Source: Polynucleobacter sp. MWH-Berg-3C6 (lineage in GTDB: Bacteria; Pseudomonadota; Gammaproteobacteria; Burkholderiales; Burkholderiaceae). Taken from it: DNA of 58,177 nucleotides. Location: the NCBI RefSeq assembly GCF_018881855.1, contig NZ_JACVPN010000006.1, positions 1 to 58,177 of the forward strand, in the 5' to 3' direction. The first letter of the stretch is position 1. Each line of letters starts with the position of its first letter. The translations under genes were made by a program, and so were the position numbers. The notes beneath the pieces were generated by a model. That model was not told the DNA's origin, searched no databases, and saw only the letters and a list, made by a program, of their open reading frames with translations. Positions 1 to 6,456 of this stretch are shown here, one piece after another.

Positions 1-50
1 GACACAAATTTGAGCTTTTCATCCATCTTCGTACTTTCATTCCACGGCAT
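1..50 (-). CDS. IS481 family transposase, N-terminal fragment cut by window edge
   Basis: Reading leftward from the ATG at 50-48, the 16 visible residues are MPWNESTKMDEKLKFV. This is the typical opening of IS481-family DDE transposases (MPW followed by a basic-acidic KxDxKLxFV segment). A strong ribosome site, AGGAGGGA, lies about 8 bases upstream (rev. comp. near 58-66), which fixes the start. Nothing past residue 16 is visible, so intactness cannot be judged. The family assignment rests on a short motif remembered for the family, not on the catalytic domain. Confidence 0.6.
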   Translation of the reverse strand, partial: MPWNESTKMDEKLKFV

Positions 51-116
51 AGAGTGGTCCCTCCTATGCCAAAAACTGTAAAGTATGTGTCCGGTATAAA
101 GTGTTAACTATGTGTC
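1..116 (-). mobile_element. End of an IS481-type insertion sequence (partial)
   Basis: The left edge of the window holds the 5' part of an IS481-type transposase gene and about 65 bases of upstream DNA. The octamer TATGTGTC occurs twice (84-91 and 109-116), 25 bases apart, as expected for transposase binding sites near an IS terminus. The outer boundary near 116 is inferred; the other end lies outside the window. Confidence 0.6.
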
Positions 117-125
117 GAGTCGTAC

Positions 126-160
126 AAAAGGGATCGCAGCAATGCGGTCCCTTTTCTTTT
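126..160 (+). terminator. Rho-independent terminator
   Basis: A 13-base stem (126-138 with 143-155, one U-G pair) closed by a 4-base loop is followed by TTTTCTTTT. It directly follows the IS end, so the gene it once served has probably been removed or lies beyond the IS. Confidence 0.7.
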
Positions 161-286
161 GGTTAAATGGAATGTGTTGGTGACTGCTCGTAACAATACA
201 GATCTATTGGACCGAGATGGGTCAGGATGGCAGGCGCTTAGGGACCGTTTGGACTATGAGCGTCTCTTTATGGAGCGTCCCTAAGA

Positions 287-1591
287 TTAGTCATCCGCAG
301 GCAAAGACTTCATAAAGTTTGGATATGGAGATAGATCGGTCATTCCACAAAAAATTGCACCATCCATAATGATTGGATGATCTATACATGAGCGATATCT
401 TAAATAAGTTTGATTATTGCCCTCGATGCCCTTTAGCAAAAAATCTATTGATTTTGAATCAAAGCTATTTATATAAGGCTTTACAAACTTAGAAAAGTTA
501 GAGTCGGCCGTATCAAAATTAGGACTCTCATAATAAATTCTTGATCCAAGCCTAAAGACTATTTGTCGCAATTTATCGTCTCTATCGCAACCACGGACGA
601 CTTTGACAAAATCCTCGCCAGTCATTTCTTTAAGCTGCAAATAGTCATACTCACATAGCTGACTTATATGATCCGCGTAAGATGAATTCAGAAAAATTGA
701 TTTAGAGAATAACGCTCCAGAGGCCCTAGCAAATGTCTCTATTAGCGTTTTAGCAGCGTCTGACAAGATACCAAATACGCGAGGAGCATTGCCCAAGAAA
801 TTAACTAAGCACAATAATTGATCACTTCCCGCCGATATTTCGCTGAAATAATCAACATTTCGTTTAATTACATCATGAAAAGTATAAGGACTTCTTTCAT
901 ACAACAATCCTAAGCAACGAAAGTTAATATCTCGATTTGCGTCAACCTCTATGTTTGAGCTTCTGAAGCAGAACTTCCACAATGCTTTTATTAAGTCCTC
1001 TTCGATTGCTGGAGCAAGATGGCCAAAATATTTGGCATTCAAATACTTTCTTAATCCGACCTCATCAGGCAGAAGGTCTTTTTTAGAAGCCATGTCCTGA
1101 ACAAACTCATTAACAATTTTCTTTGAAAAAATTGGCGGCTTTAACAAAACTCCTTCTAACGTATTTCTAATCAATGCCCTAACAGTCTCTTTGTTGGGAG
1201 AAAAAAGTAGATTTTCTCCGCTCAAAACTGGATGAGCTGATAGATGTCGATACTTTTGTAAATTTTGAATTGACTGATAATCAGCGACCTCAATTAGATG
1301 AAGTCTTTTGTATACCTCTTCAACCAAATACATTTCCCATTCCGGATTAGCATGGTTAGAGCTTTGTTTTTTTGACACTCCATCCAAGATTGAGCTAGCA
1401 ATTTGATCTTGATAAAGATCTTTTAAAGAATGAAGCTTGTATATCAGATCTGAAATCAAAACAGACCATAGCATTACAGTCGCGGATCGGTAATTTTTAT
1501 TTACAAACGAACCAAGCACCTCGCTAAAGTACTCCCTTGTCCTGGAATCGTAAATTTGCTCAGCCGCTAAGTCTATTGAAAAATCATTCAT
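287..1591 (-). CDS. HEPN-motif protein of unknown function
   Basis: The 434-residue protein has no recognised catalytic fold beyond its N-terminal helical region. Residues 110-121 contain YRHLSAHP, giving R115-x4-H120, the R-x(4-6)-H signature of HEPN domains, many of which are RNases in toxin-antitoxin and antiviral systems. The preceding residues 30-60 are helical and hydrophobic, again HEPN-like. The remaining 300 residues are helical with no motif I recognise. The gene is visibly richer in A and T than the flagellar genes, consistent with transfer. Its ATG overlaps the stop of the upstream exported-protein gene by 4 bases (ATGA), so the two are translationally coupled. No signal peptide or membrane segment is seen. 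The HEPN call is motif-based and moderate. Confidence 0.55.
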   Translation of the reverse strand: MNDFSIDLAAEQIYDSRTREYFSEVLGSFVNKNYRSATVMLWSVLISDLIYKLHSLKDLYQDQIASSILDGVSKKQSSNHANPEWEMYLVEEVYKRLHLIEVADYQSIQNLQKYRHLSAHPVLSGENLLFSPNKETVRALIRNTLEGVLLKPPIFSKKIVNEFVQDMASKKDLLPDEVGLRKYLNAKYFGHLAPAIEEDLIKALWKFCFRSSNIEVDANRDINFRCLGLLYERSPYTFHDVIKRNVDYFSEISAGSDQLLCLVNFLGNAPRVFGILSDAAKTLIETFARASGALFSKSIFLNSSYADHISQLCEYDYLQLKEMTGEDFVKVVRGCDRDDKLRQIVFRLGSRIYYESPNFDTADSNFSKFVKPYINSFDSKSIDFLLKGIEGNNQTYLRYRSCIDHPIIMDGAIFCGMTDLSPYPNFMKSLPADD

Positions 1592-1962
1592 AGTAATTTA
1601 CAAGCTCCGAAAGCAATTCCACCACGACCATTGCTCTCAACAAACTTCATATCAGGAAAGAGCTGAATGTCGTACTGACTTCTAAATAAGTAGAACTTCT
1701 TGTATCCCACGTGCTTATCGACCTCCACCCTATCAATATCGTAGGAATCGCAAGTCACTTTATTGTCATTAGGCTTAATACTGCACCTATCGACTTTGGG
1801 TTTATCTGAGTCATGAATTCTGGCGGAAAACTTGTACTTTTCCATTTGAGCTGGTTGATACACATTCTCAAAATCTAGTTTTTTAGTAACAGCACAGTCA
1901 TAACTAACTGCGTTGGCTAAGCCAGCCGTTAGTAACAATCCTAGGGATACGAGGTATTTCAT
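1588..1962 (-). CDS. Small exported protein of unknown function
   Basis: The 124-residue product begins with a clear Sec signal peptide (MKYLVSLGLLLTAGLANA, cleavage expected after residue 18). The mature part of about 106 residues is polar and holds four cysteines (near residues 23, 60, 71 and 121), which could form two disulfides in the periplasm. No family is recognised. It is the first gene of a two-gene minus-strand unit with the HEPN-motif gene (4-base overlap). Upstream, an inverted repeat AGTTAT-7-ATAACT (1999-2017) lies in the gap shared with the divergent marR gene and could be a regulator site. Confidence 0.6.
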   Translation of the reverse strand: MKYLVSLGLLLTAGLANAVSYDCAVTKKLDFENVYQPAQMEKYKFSARIHDSDKPKVDRCSIKPNDNKVTCDSYDIDRVEVDKHVGYKKFYLFRSQYDIQLFPDMKFVESNGRGGIAFGACKLL

Positions 1963-1998
1963 TAAAAACCTATGGCAGAAGAACTATTGGTCCAGTTT

Positions 1999-2017
1999 AG
2001 TTATGGAATCGATAACT
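1999..2017. promoter_or_regulatory. Inverted repeat in divergent promoter region
   Basis: AGTTAT and ATAACT form a perfect 6-base inverted repeat with 7 bases between. It sits 37 bases upstream of the exported-protein gene and about 100 bases upstream of marR, so it could serve either promoter. Purely a sequence observation. Confidence 0.3.
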
Positions 2018-2072
2018 GTCTAGCCTTGTTTATGAGGGTTAAACGACTTGTAACTGTCGCGTTTCGCGTCAC

Positions 2073-2098
2073 TTTCCCAAATATAGTTGCATAGCTAA
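2073..2098 (+). promoter_or_regulatory. Putative MarR operator, copy 1
   Basis: The block TTTCCCAAATATAGTTGCAT plus AGCTAA lies 24 bases before the marR ATG. The same block, less two bases, recurs before the tautomerase gene at 2553. The AGTTGCATAGCTAA core is an imperfect palindrome of MarR-site size. A regulator binding its own promoter and that of the next gene is the simplest reading. Confidence 0.5.
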
Positions 2099-2121
2099 TT
2101 AATTTGTATTACACTACCCCC

Positions 2122-2538
2122 ATGTTTGAACAATGCCTCTATTTCAATACCACCAGCCTAGCTCGCCAGCTAGAGCGGGAATGGACTGGCGCATTTAAAC
2201 CTTTTGGCCTCACCCCATCACAAGCCTTCATGCTTAGAGTGGTTTTAGATAAAGCCCCACTATTACAAAGTGAATTGGCTTTGGAGATGAATATCAGCCG
2301 CCCTACTACTACAAGAGGTTTAGATGGCTTGGAGAAATTGGGCTTAATCAAGCGCCTAGCCTCTGAGAAGGATGGCCGTGAACAAGAGATTCATCCCACG
2401 AAGAAGGCCATTGAGATGAAAGATGCCATTAATGCCGCCAGCGGAGCTGTTACCAAGCGCCTGAAAAAAGTATTAGGTACAAGCCAGTTTGAAGATGTTG
2501 TTGGACAACTTCGGGGCATTAGCTCTGCCCTGAAGTAA
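2122..2538 (+). CDS. MarR family transcriptional regulator
   Basis: The 138-residue protein is a winged helix-turn-helix repressor of the MarR family. After an N-terminal dimerisation helix (FNTTSLARQLEREW) comes the DNA-binding part: the helix pair LLQSELALEMNISRPTTTRG (about residues 48-67) and the wing KRLASEKDGREQEIHPT (about 78-94) with the family's D-G-R turn. The ATG at 2122 is preferred over the in-frame TTG at 2104 because it fits homologs' MFEQCLYFNT start. It is probably an autorepressor that also controls the tautomerase gene 70 bases downstream, since both are preceded by the same operator. The inducing ligand is unknown. Confidence 0.88.
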   Translation: MFEQCLYFNTTSLARQLEREWTGAFKPFGLTPSQAFMLRVVLDKAPLLQSELALEMNISRPTTTRGLDGLEKLGLIKRLASEKDGREQEIHPTKKAIEMKDAINAASGAVTKRLKKVLGTSQFEDVVGQLRGISSALK

Positions 2539-2552
2539 TTGGGACTTTTTTA

Positions 2553-2576
2553 TTTCCCAAATAGTTGCATAGCTAA
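2553..2576 (+). promoter_or_regulatory. Putative MarR operator, copy 2
   Basis: TTTCCCAAATAGTTGCATAG plus CTAA repeats the copy at 2073-2098 apart from a 2-base deletion. It lies 31 bases before the tautomerase ATG and 15 bases after the marR stop, so the tautomerase gene has its own regulated promoter. Confidence 0.5.
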
Positions 2577-2607
2577 CTTATTTACATAATCACCAAAGGA
2601 GAATTAC

Positions 2608-2997
2608 ATGCCAATCTTGAACGTGAAAATCAGCGGACAAAAGAGTATCGCTACGACTAAGGCCATTAATGAACTACTGCTAGACCTTACACACCGCATT
2701 CTGGGCAAGAAAATGGAAGTTACTGCTATCGCGATTGAATATGTAGATTTGGATTGTTGGTTTGTTAGTGGCAAGCTATTAAGCGAGCAAGGCAAGAATA
2801 GTTTTTACTTTGACATCAAGATCACCGATGAGACCAATACCAAAGATGAGAAGGCTCGGTACATCAAGGAAGCATTTGAGGGTTTTGAACGTGTCCTAGG
2901 CAATCTTCATGAAGAAAGCTATATCTACGTACAAGATGTCAGGGCTGCTAGCTATGGGTATGGTGGCAAGACCCAGGAATATCGATATCATCAATAA
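2608..2997 (+). CDS. Tautomerase (4-oxalocrotonate tautomerase-like) family protein
   Basis: The 129-residue protein starts MPILNVKISG, placing proline at position 2. After removal of the initiator methionine this becomes the catalytic N-terminal proline of the tautomerase superfamily. At 129 residues it is in the long (two beta-alpha-beta unit) class rather than the 60-residue 4-OT class. The conserved ITDETNTKDEKARYI and DVRAASYGYGG blocks match a subfamily often encoded beside MarR or LysR regulators. The substrate is not known. A good ribosome site, AAAGGAG, lies 7 bases upstream. It is probably de-repressed by the MarR protein encoded just before it. Confidence 0.82.
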   Translation: MPILNVKISGQKSIATTKAINELLLDLTHRILGKKMEVTAIAIEYVDLDCWFVSGKLLSEQGKNSFYFDIKITDETNTKDEKARYIKEAFEGFERVLGNLHEESYIYVQDVRAASYGYGGKTQEYRYHQ

Positions 2998-3063
2998 TTC
3001 AGCAAATACACCCATAACCCTCTGAAATATCAGGGGTTTATGACTAGATAATTGAGCATAATT

Positions 3064-3099
3064 CTCTAGGAAAATAGACCTAGAGTCACTAAAATAGAT
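3064..3099 (+). promoter_or_regulatory. Operator-like repeats before the toxin-antitoxin genes
   Basis: CTCTAGG (3064-3070) and CCTAGAG (3079-3085) form a perfect inverted repeat with an 8-base spacer. AAAATAGA also occurs twice as a direct repeat (3071-3078 and 3091-3098), 20 bases apart, ending 3 bases before the antitoxin ATG. The position suits autoregulation by the antitoxin, but no binding protein is proven. Confidence 0.4.
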
Positions 3100-3101
3100 C
3101 C

Positions 3102-3299
3102 ATGCCAACAAAGTTTTCAACCCAATCTCAGGTCCGCCAATACGACGCCTCTAACGCTGTGGCCTCTGCTCGGATTGAGGGTATTACTCCCACTAAACAG
3201 TTAGAGCTAAACCTTACTGATTACGTTACTGGCAACAAGAGTATCGGACAAATACTGGAAGAAACCAAACAACGTTATGCCGCAAATCGACCCAAATGA
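3102..3299 (+). CDS. VbhA-like antitoxin
   Basis: The 65-residue protein contains SARIEG at residues 22-27, which fits the (S/T)xxxE(G/N) inhibitory helix of class I Fic antitoxins such as VbhA. The following ITPTKQLELNLTDYVTG matches the rest of the VbhA-type antitoxin domain (ITPTxEL..YVxG). Known VbhA proteins silence Fic AMP-transferases by placing the Glu against the ATP site. Here the next gene encodes a zeta-type kinase, not a Fic protein, and overlaps by 4 bases (ATGA). It is therefore inferred to be the antitoxin of that kinase. There is no strong ribosome site upstream. Confidence 0.65.
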   Translation: MPTKFSTQSQVRQYDASNAVASARIEGITPTKQLELNLTDYVTGNKSIGQILEETKQRYAANRPK

Positions 3300-3814
3300 C
3301 GTCCGCAATAAATAAAAAAATTATCATCATTGCAGGACCTAATGGGGCTGGTAAAACTACTTTTGCCAAAAACTTCTTACCGCAAGAAGCTCATACATTT
3401 CGTTTTATTAATGCTGATCTTATAGCGGCTGGTTTGGCACCATTTAATCCTGAATCTGTTGCATTCAAGGCGGCTCGCTTGATGCTCAATGAGTTGGATG
3501 AATACACCAAAGCAGGTGAAAGTTTTGCATTTGAAACCACGTTATCCGGCACCCATTATCTACAACGCATTCAAGAGTGGAAAGACTTGGGCTACACAAT
3601 CAAGCTCTGGTTTATTGCCCTAAGTTCTCCTGAATTAGCCATCTCTCGAGTAGCAGAGCGAGTTGCACAGGGCGGACACAATATTCCTGAAGAAGTCATT
3701 CGTAGGCGCTATCGAGCAGGATTAGAGAATCTCCCAAAGTATCAAAAAGCTGTAAACTCATGGGTACTGCTTGATGGTGATTTAACGGAATTAGAAAAGA
3801 TTGCTCAAGGCTAG
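3296..3814 (+). CDS. Zeta toxin family P-loop kinase
   Basis: The 172-residue protein carries a Walker A loop AGPNGAGKTT (residues 13-22) and the zeta-family block FINADLIAAGLAPFNPE (about 43-59). It also has FAFETTLSG (about 83-91) and a late Arg-rich segment VIRRRYRAGLENL. Zeta toxins phosphorylate UDP-N-acetylglucosamine and stop cell-wall synthesis, but shorter chromosomal members like this one may use other substrates. Its ATG lies inside the antitoxin stop. The ATP site is complete, so the toxin is probably active. It sits 200 bases from the tRNA-Lys scar, at the inner end of the inferred island. Confidence 0.85.
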   Translation: MTSAINKKIIIIAGPNGAGKTTFAKNFLPQEAHTFRFINADLIAAGLAPFNPESVAFKAARLMLNELDEYTKAGESFAFETTLSGTHYLQRIQEWKDLGYTIKLWFIALSSPELAISRVAERVAQGGHNIPEEVIRRRYRAGLENLPKYQKAVNSWVLLDGDLTELEKIAQG

Positions 3815-3816
3815 AA

Positions 3817-4014
3817 ATGATTATTCCAACTCCAGATATCCTCAATTCACCAGATCCTGACATATCAGGCTCCTACTTCGCTATTAAACGTGCTAGAAAA
3901 GCAGCGATAGACTTGGCAATCCAAACCAATACCGCAATCGTGACCACAGTTAATGGCAAGATAGTGCGGATCCCTGCCGCAGAACTCATTAAGCAGCGGC
4001 AACTTACGGCCTAA
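3817..4014 (+). CDS. Small third protein of the zeta toxin module
   Basis: The 65-residue product starts 2 bases after the zeta toxin stop, so it is almost certainly co-transcribed. It has an N-terminal PDILNSPDPDISGSYFAIKR segment, a basic helix RARKAAIDLAIQTNT and a short beta pair IVTTVNGKIVRIPAAEL. No function is known to me. The size and position suggest an accessory antitoxin, chaperone or DNA-binding partner. The stop lies 3 bases before the tRNA-Lys fragment, which means the module is packed right against the attachment site. Confidence 0.6.
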   Translation: MIIPTPDILNSPDPDISGSYFAIKRARKAAIDLAIQTNTAIVTTVNGKIVRIPAAELIKQRQLTA

Positions 4015-4017
4015 ACA

Positions 4018-4054
4018 CCGTTGGTCGCGAGTTCGAATCTCGCCCGACCCACCA
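4018..4054 (+). other. tRNA-Lys 3' fragment: probable island attachment site
   Basis: The 37 bases are the 3' half of a tRNA: end of the anticodon stem (CCGTTGGTC), a T-arm with stem GCGAG/CTCGC around loop TTCGAAT, acceptor strand CCGACCC, discriminator A and CCA. It matches the 3' end of tRNA-Lys (bacterial tRNA-Lys ends ACGACCCACCA). The 5' half is missing: the toxin module reads straight into it. This is what tyrosine-recombinase integration at a tRNA 3' end leaves at the distal end of an island. Confidence 0.8.
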
Positions 4055-4061
4055 GTAATAT

Positions 4062-4086
4062 AAAAGCCACCCGAGGGTGGCTTTTT
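4062..4086 (+). terminator. Terminator behind the tRNA-Lys fragment
   Basis: AAAAGCCACC (4062-4071) pairs with GGTGGCTTTT (4076-4085) around CGAG, and TTTTTCTTT follows. It is probably the original tRNA-Lys terminator, displaced from its tRNA by the integrated element; it now ends the toxin-antitoxin transcript. Confidence 0.8.
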
Positions 4087-4143
4087 CTTTCATCAAACGG
4101 ATAACATCAGATTCACATTAGATGAGTACGCCGTCCAAAAAAA

Positions 4144-5646
4144 TTAAGCTTGCATATAGCCATATCTTAAGTTTGTTCTGCCATCGCCAAACTGGTCATA
4201 ATGAGTTTTTGCAACGGCGATCTTATCGGTCGCTAAAGCCGCTCGTTGTTCAGCCGTAAAGTTATAAAGTCGTGCAGAATTTTCACCAAAAATTGCTCTC
4301 TTTACTGGACCATCTGCAGCGCCCAATGGAAGAAATCCATATTTTTTCTGCATATCCTCAGGAATCTCGAGTCTGCGCAAAGCCTCAATTTGCCACTGGG
4401 GTGAGCCGGTCCAAATGGCATCGGTACCCCAAACAACATGATCTTGCCCTAGACCCTGAATGAGTTGCCCCAACATCGCTGCACATAGTCTTGGTTCAGC
4501 AATAGTACTTTGAGCAAAAATTTGGCCCAAATCTCCGTAAACATTTTTAACGCCAGTTTTTTGTGGGATCTGGGCTAAATCAGTAACCCAGTCAATGCGG
4601 CCAGATTGTCTAAATTGCTCCCAACCGATATCCCAAGTGCCACCTGTATAACGAAAAGCAGAATGGTAAATAACGAAATTGAGTTGAGGCCAATCTTTTG
4701 CAGCTTTAGCAACGTCATCTACCTTTGCATAAGACAATAAGTGAGGATATTGCTGTGTGACAGATGGTGGATAAAGCCCCTTATGCACACATACATTTGC
4801 CAGGCTGGGCTTAGTCTTACTCCATTTAACCAACTTCTCATAAAATGGATATAGTAATTTTTCACCATCAAGACGCCAAGGATGCTTTGAAAGTTGCTTA
4901 TTCGTATTGTCGCCAATCGTGTAACCCTTAAAAGAATCTGGCTTCAAATTTTCATAATCTGCTTCAGCCTTTTCTAACCAACCGGGCATACCTGGCATAA
5001 ATATGGCATGCGAAAACATTCTTTTGGTGCCGGATTCTTGGTTAACGGATTGACGCGCCTGAGCCTTCATTTCATTTGTTAAAAACCAGTCTCGAGGATC
5101 CTCAGATCCAGAACCCGAAATCAATGCAACTTTAGTATCGCTATCTAAAAAGATCTCTTTAATGTAATTTGCAAACTTCAAATCATCGAGGGTTTGCGGC
5201 TTCCCAGCTAATGCAGGATTCCATGATGCCTTGCCTACAGCCTCTCGGGATCTCACAAAACCTTCAAGCCGGGTATCGTCACGGAGGAAATGGGTATGCA
5301 TATCCATGATGAACTGATTTTTTAATCCAGCGGCTCTTTCATTTGCCAACTCTGGTGTTGCTGCCTCTGCATGACTAACGCTATAGAGTGGGCCAAAGGT
5401 TTCATTCATCGCAATAAAAGCAGCTGCCATCCCTGCAGCACTTTGAAAAAATCGACGGCGAGGTACCCCTTGGTGCTTGGCTAGTTTTGCGCCAATATCC
5501 TTGACGCGACTCTCGAATTCTTTTTGCTTAGGGGTCTGTACCCCAGGAAAAAACTCATCACTTGAAATTGCCTGGGTGGGTATTGGCGAACGAAAATCCG
5601 CTTTTTCTGCTGGAATAAGCCTTGCAATTTCATCAGGGGTCATCAT
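4144..5646 (-). CDS. Tat-exported amidohydrolase family protein
   Basis: The 500-residue protein belongs to the amidohydrolase-2 (PF04909-like) group of metal-dependent TIM-barrel hydrolases. It has an unusually long n-region followed by a twin-arginine signal RRRFFQSAAG (residues 63-72) and an alanine-rich stretch, so export by Tat is likely. Metal-ligand candidates are H117 and H119 in MDMHTHF, a later His in FVIYHSAF and the Asp in VVWGTDAIW. The substrate is unknown; relatives act on decarboxylation or lactone hydrolysis. The ribosome site AGGAGG lies 9-10 bases before the paired ATG codons at 5646/5643. It is a monocistronic gene just outside the island scar, and its 3' end faces the tRNA terminator. 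Confidence 0.8.
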   Translation of the reverse strand: MMTPDEIARLIPAEKADFRSPIPTQAISSDEFFPGVQTPKQKEFESRVKDIGAKLAKHQGVPRRRFFQSAAGMAAAFIAMNETFGPLYSVSHAEAATPELANERAAGLKNQFIMDMHTHFLRDDTRLEGFVRSREAVGKASWNPALAGKPQTLDDLKFANYIKEIFLDSDTKVALISGSGSEDPRDWFLTNEMKAQARQSVNQESGTKRMFSHAIFMPGMPGWLEKAEADYENLKPDSFKGYTIGDNTNKQLSKHPWRLDGEKLLYPFYEKLVKWSKTKPSLANVCVHKGLYPPSVTQQYPHLLSYAKVDDVAKAAKDWPQLNFVIYHSAFRYTGGTWDIGWEQFRQSGRIDWVTDLAQIPQKTGVKNVYGDLGQIFAQSTIAEPRLCAAMLGQLIQGLGQDHVVWGTDAIWTGSPQWQIEALRRLEIPEDMQKKYGFLPLGAADGPVKRAIFGENSARLYNFTAEQRAALATDKIAVAKTHYDQFGDGRTNLRYGYMQA

Positions 5647-5734
5647 CAGTTAAGCCTCCTATAGTGAAATAATGGTAATCTAAATTAATATCTTCCAAGA
5701 AGCATCTATACCAATTATTTTAAGGAGAGATTCA

Positions 5735-5884
5735 ATGTCTCGAGATAAATGGGGATTATTTGCATTTGGCCTCGCATTTCTAGGCTTTATTGTCTATGTA
5801 AAAACAGGATCTTTTTTACTCTTTGCCATAGGCATCGTATGCGTTGCTGTGATCATTTTCTCAAAAAGCAAATATATTAAATAG
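5735..5884 (+). CDS. 49-residue membrane protein
   Basis: An ATG 8 bases after TAAGGAGAG opens a 49-residue frame (MSRDKWGLFAFG...FSKSKYIK). It consists of two hydrophobic segments, about residues 8-21 and 27-42, separated by a short KTG turn, with charged ends. This is a small two-helix inner-membrane protein with no recognised family. It is followed without a gap by a second small membrane protein gene (TAG-ATG), so the pair is one transcript. Confidence 0.6.
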   Translation: MSRDKWGLFAFGLAFLGFIVYVKTGSFLLFAIGIVCVAVIIFSKSKYIK

Positions 5885-6070
5885 ATGACCGGGGAAGCAA
5901 TAGAACTCATCATTGAGTTTAGTGTGATACTGATTTCACCAGTTATCTATCATCTCTACCTCTTGAAATATAAAAAACTTCCGAAAGAAGTTGTTTTTAA
6001 AGACATCAAAATTTACTTGATTCTTTATGGACTGATTGCAATCGCCGGCGCACTTCTCTTCTTTAGGTGA
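5885..6070 (+). CDS. 61-residue membrane protein
   Basis: The ATG abuts the stop of the preceding gene. The 61 residues form two hydrophobic helices (about 6-26 and 42-60) around a Lys-rich loop (KYKKLPKEVVFKDIK), so the loop is probably cytoplasmic. There is no recognised family. Its ribosome site would lie within the preceding gene and is poor, which suggests coupled translation. Confidence 0.45.
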   Translation: MTGEAIELIIEFSVILISPVIYHLYLLKYKKLPKEVVFKDIKIYLILYGLIAIAGALLFFR

Positions 6071-6153
6071 TACAGCATCAGGGCACCGCCTAAGGAAGTC
6101 CAATACTATTTCAGCAAAGTACTAATGCGCTTAATACTCTTGTATAAGCAATC

Positions 6154-6285
6154 TTAGAAATTAAGACTTGATAGAAACCATGCACAAACTGCAATTGTTG
6201 AGAAAATACCTGTGAATACCGCAATACCGATCAGATAAATATTCTTTGATTTATCGCGTACTGTAATCATGCGTTTTTGGTCCAT
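6154..6285 (-). CDS. 43-residue single-span membrane protein
   Basis: The frame MDQKRMITVRDKSKNIYL...SSLNF starts at 6285 and stops at 6154. GGAGG lies 7 bases upstream of the ATG, an excellent ribosome site. A positively charged N-terminal tail of about 14 residues is followed by one hydrophobic helix (about 16-40), the shape of a small single-pass membrane peptide with its N-terminus inside. It is convergent with the two small membrane genes to its left. No family is recognised. Confidence 0.5.
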   Translation of the reverse strand: MDQKRMITVRDKSKNIYLIGIAVFTGIFSTIAVCAWFLSSLNF

Positions 6286-6456
6286 ATATACCTCCAGGTG
6301 TTGGTTGTTATAAACATATTAATACATGCTAATTAAAGTGCATAGCCCTTAAATGGGCTTAATTTGCATGCGAATGCATTTAAAAGCCAATTTATGCGGA
6401 CTTTTCTGGATTCTATTGGCTGGGTATCCAGCCCCACCAGAGTTAGCTATAAATAC

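Noticed and set aside
3017..3041. Terminator after the tautomerase gene (AACCCTCTGA...TCAGGGGTT)
   Set aside because: Stem has a bulge and no T-tract follows, so it is not called as a terminator.
6421..6452. Complete tRNA gene ending CCCCACCA
   Set aside because: No T-loop GTTCRA, no D-arm and no pairing acceptor strand; kept only as a low-interest observation.
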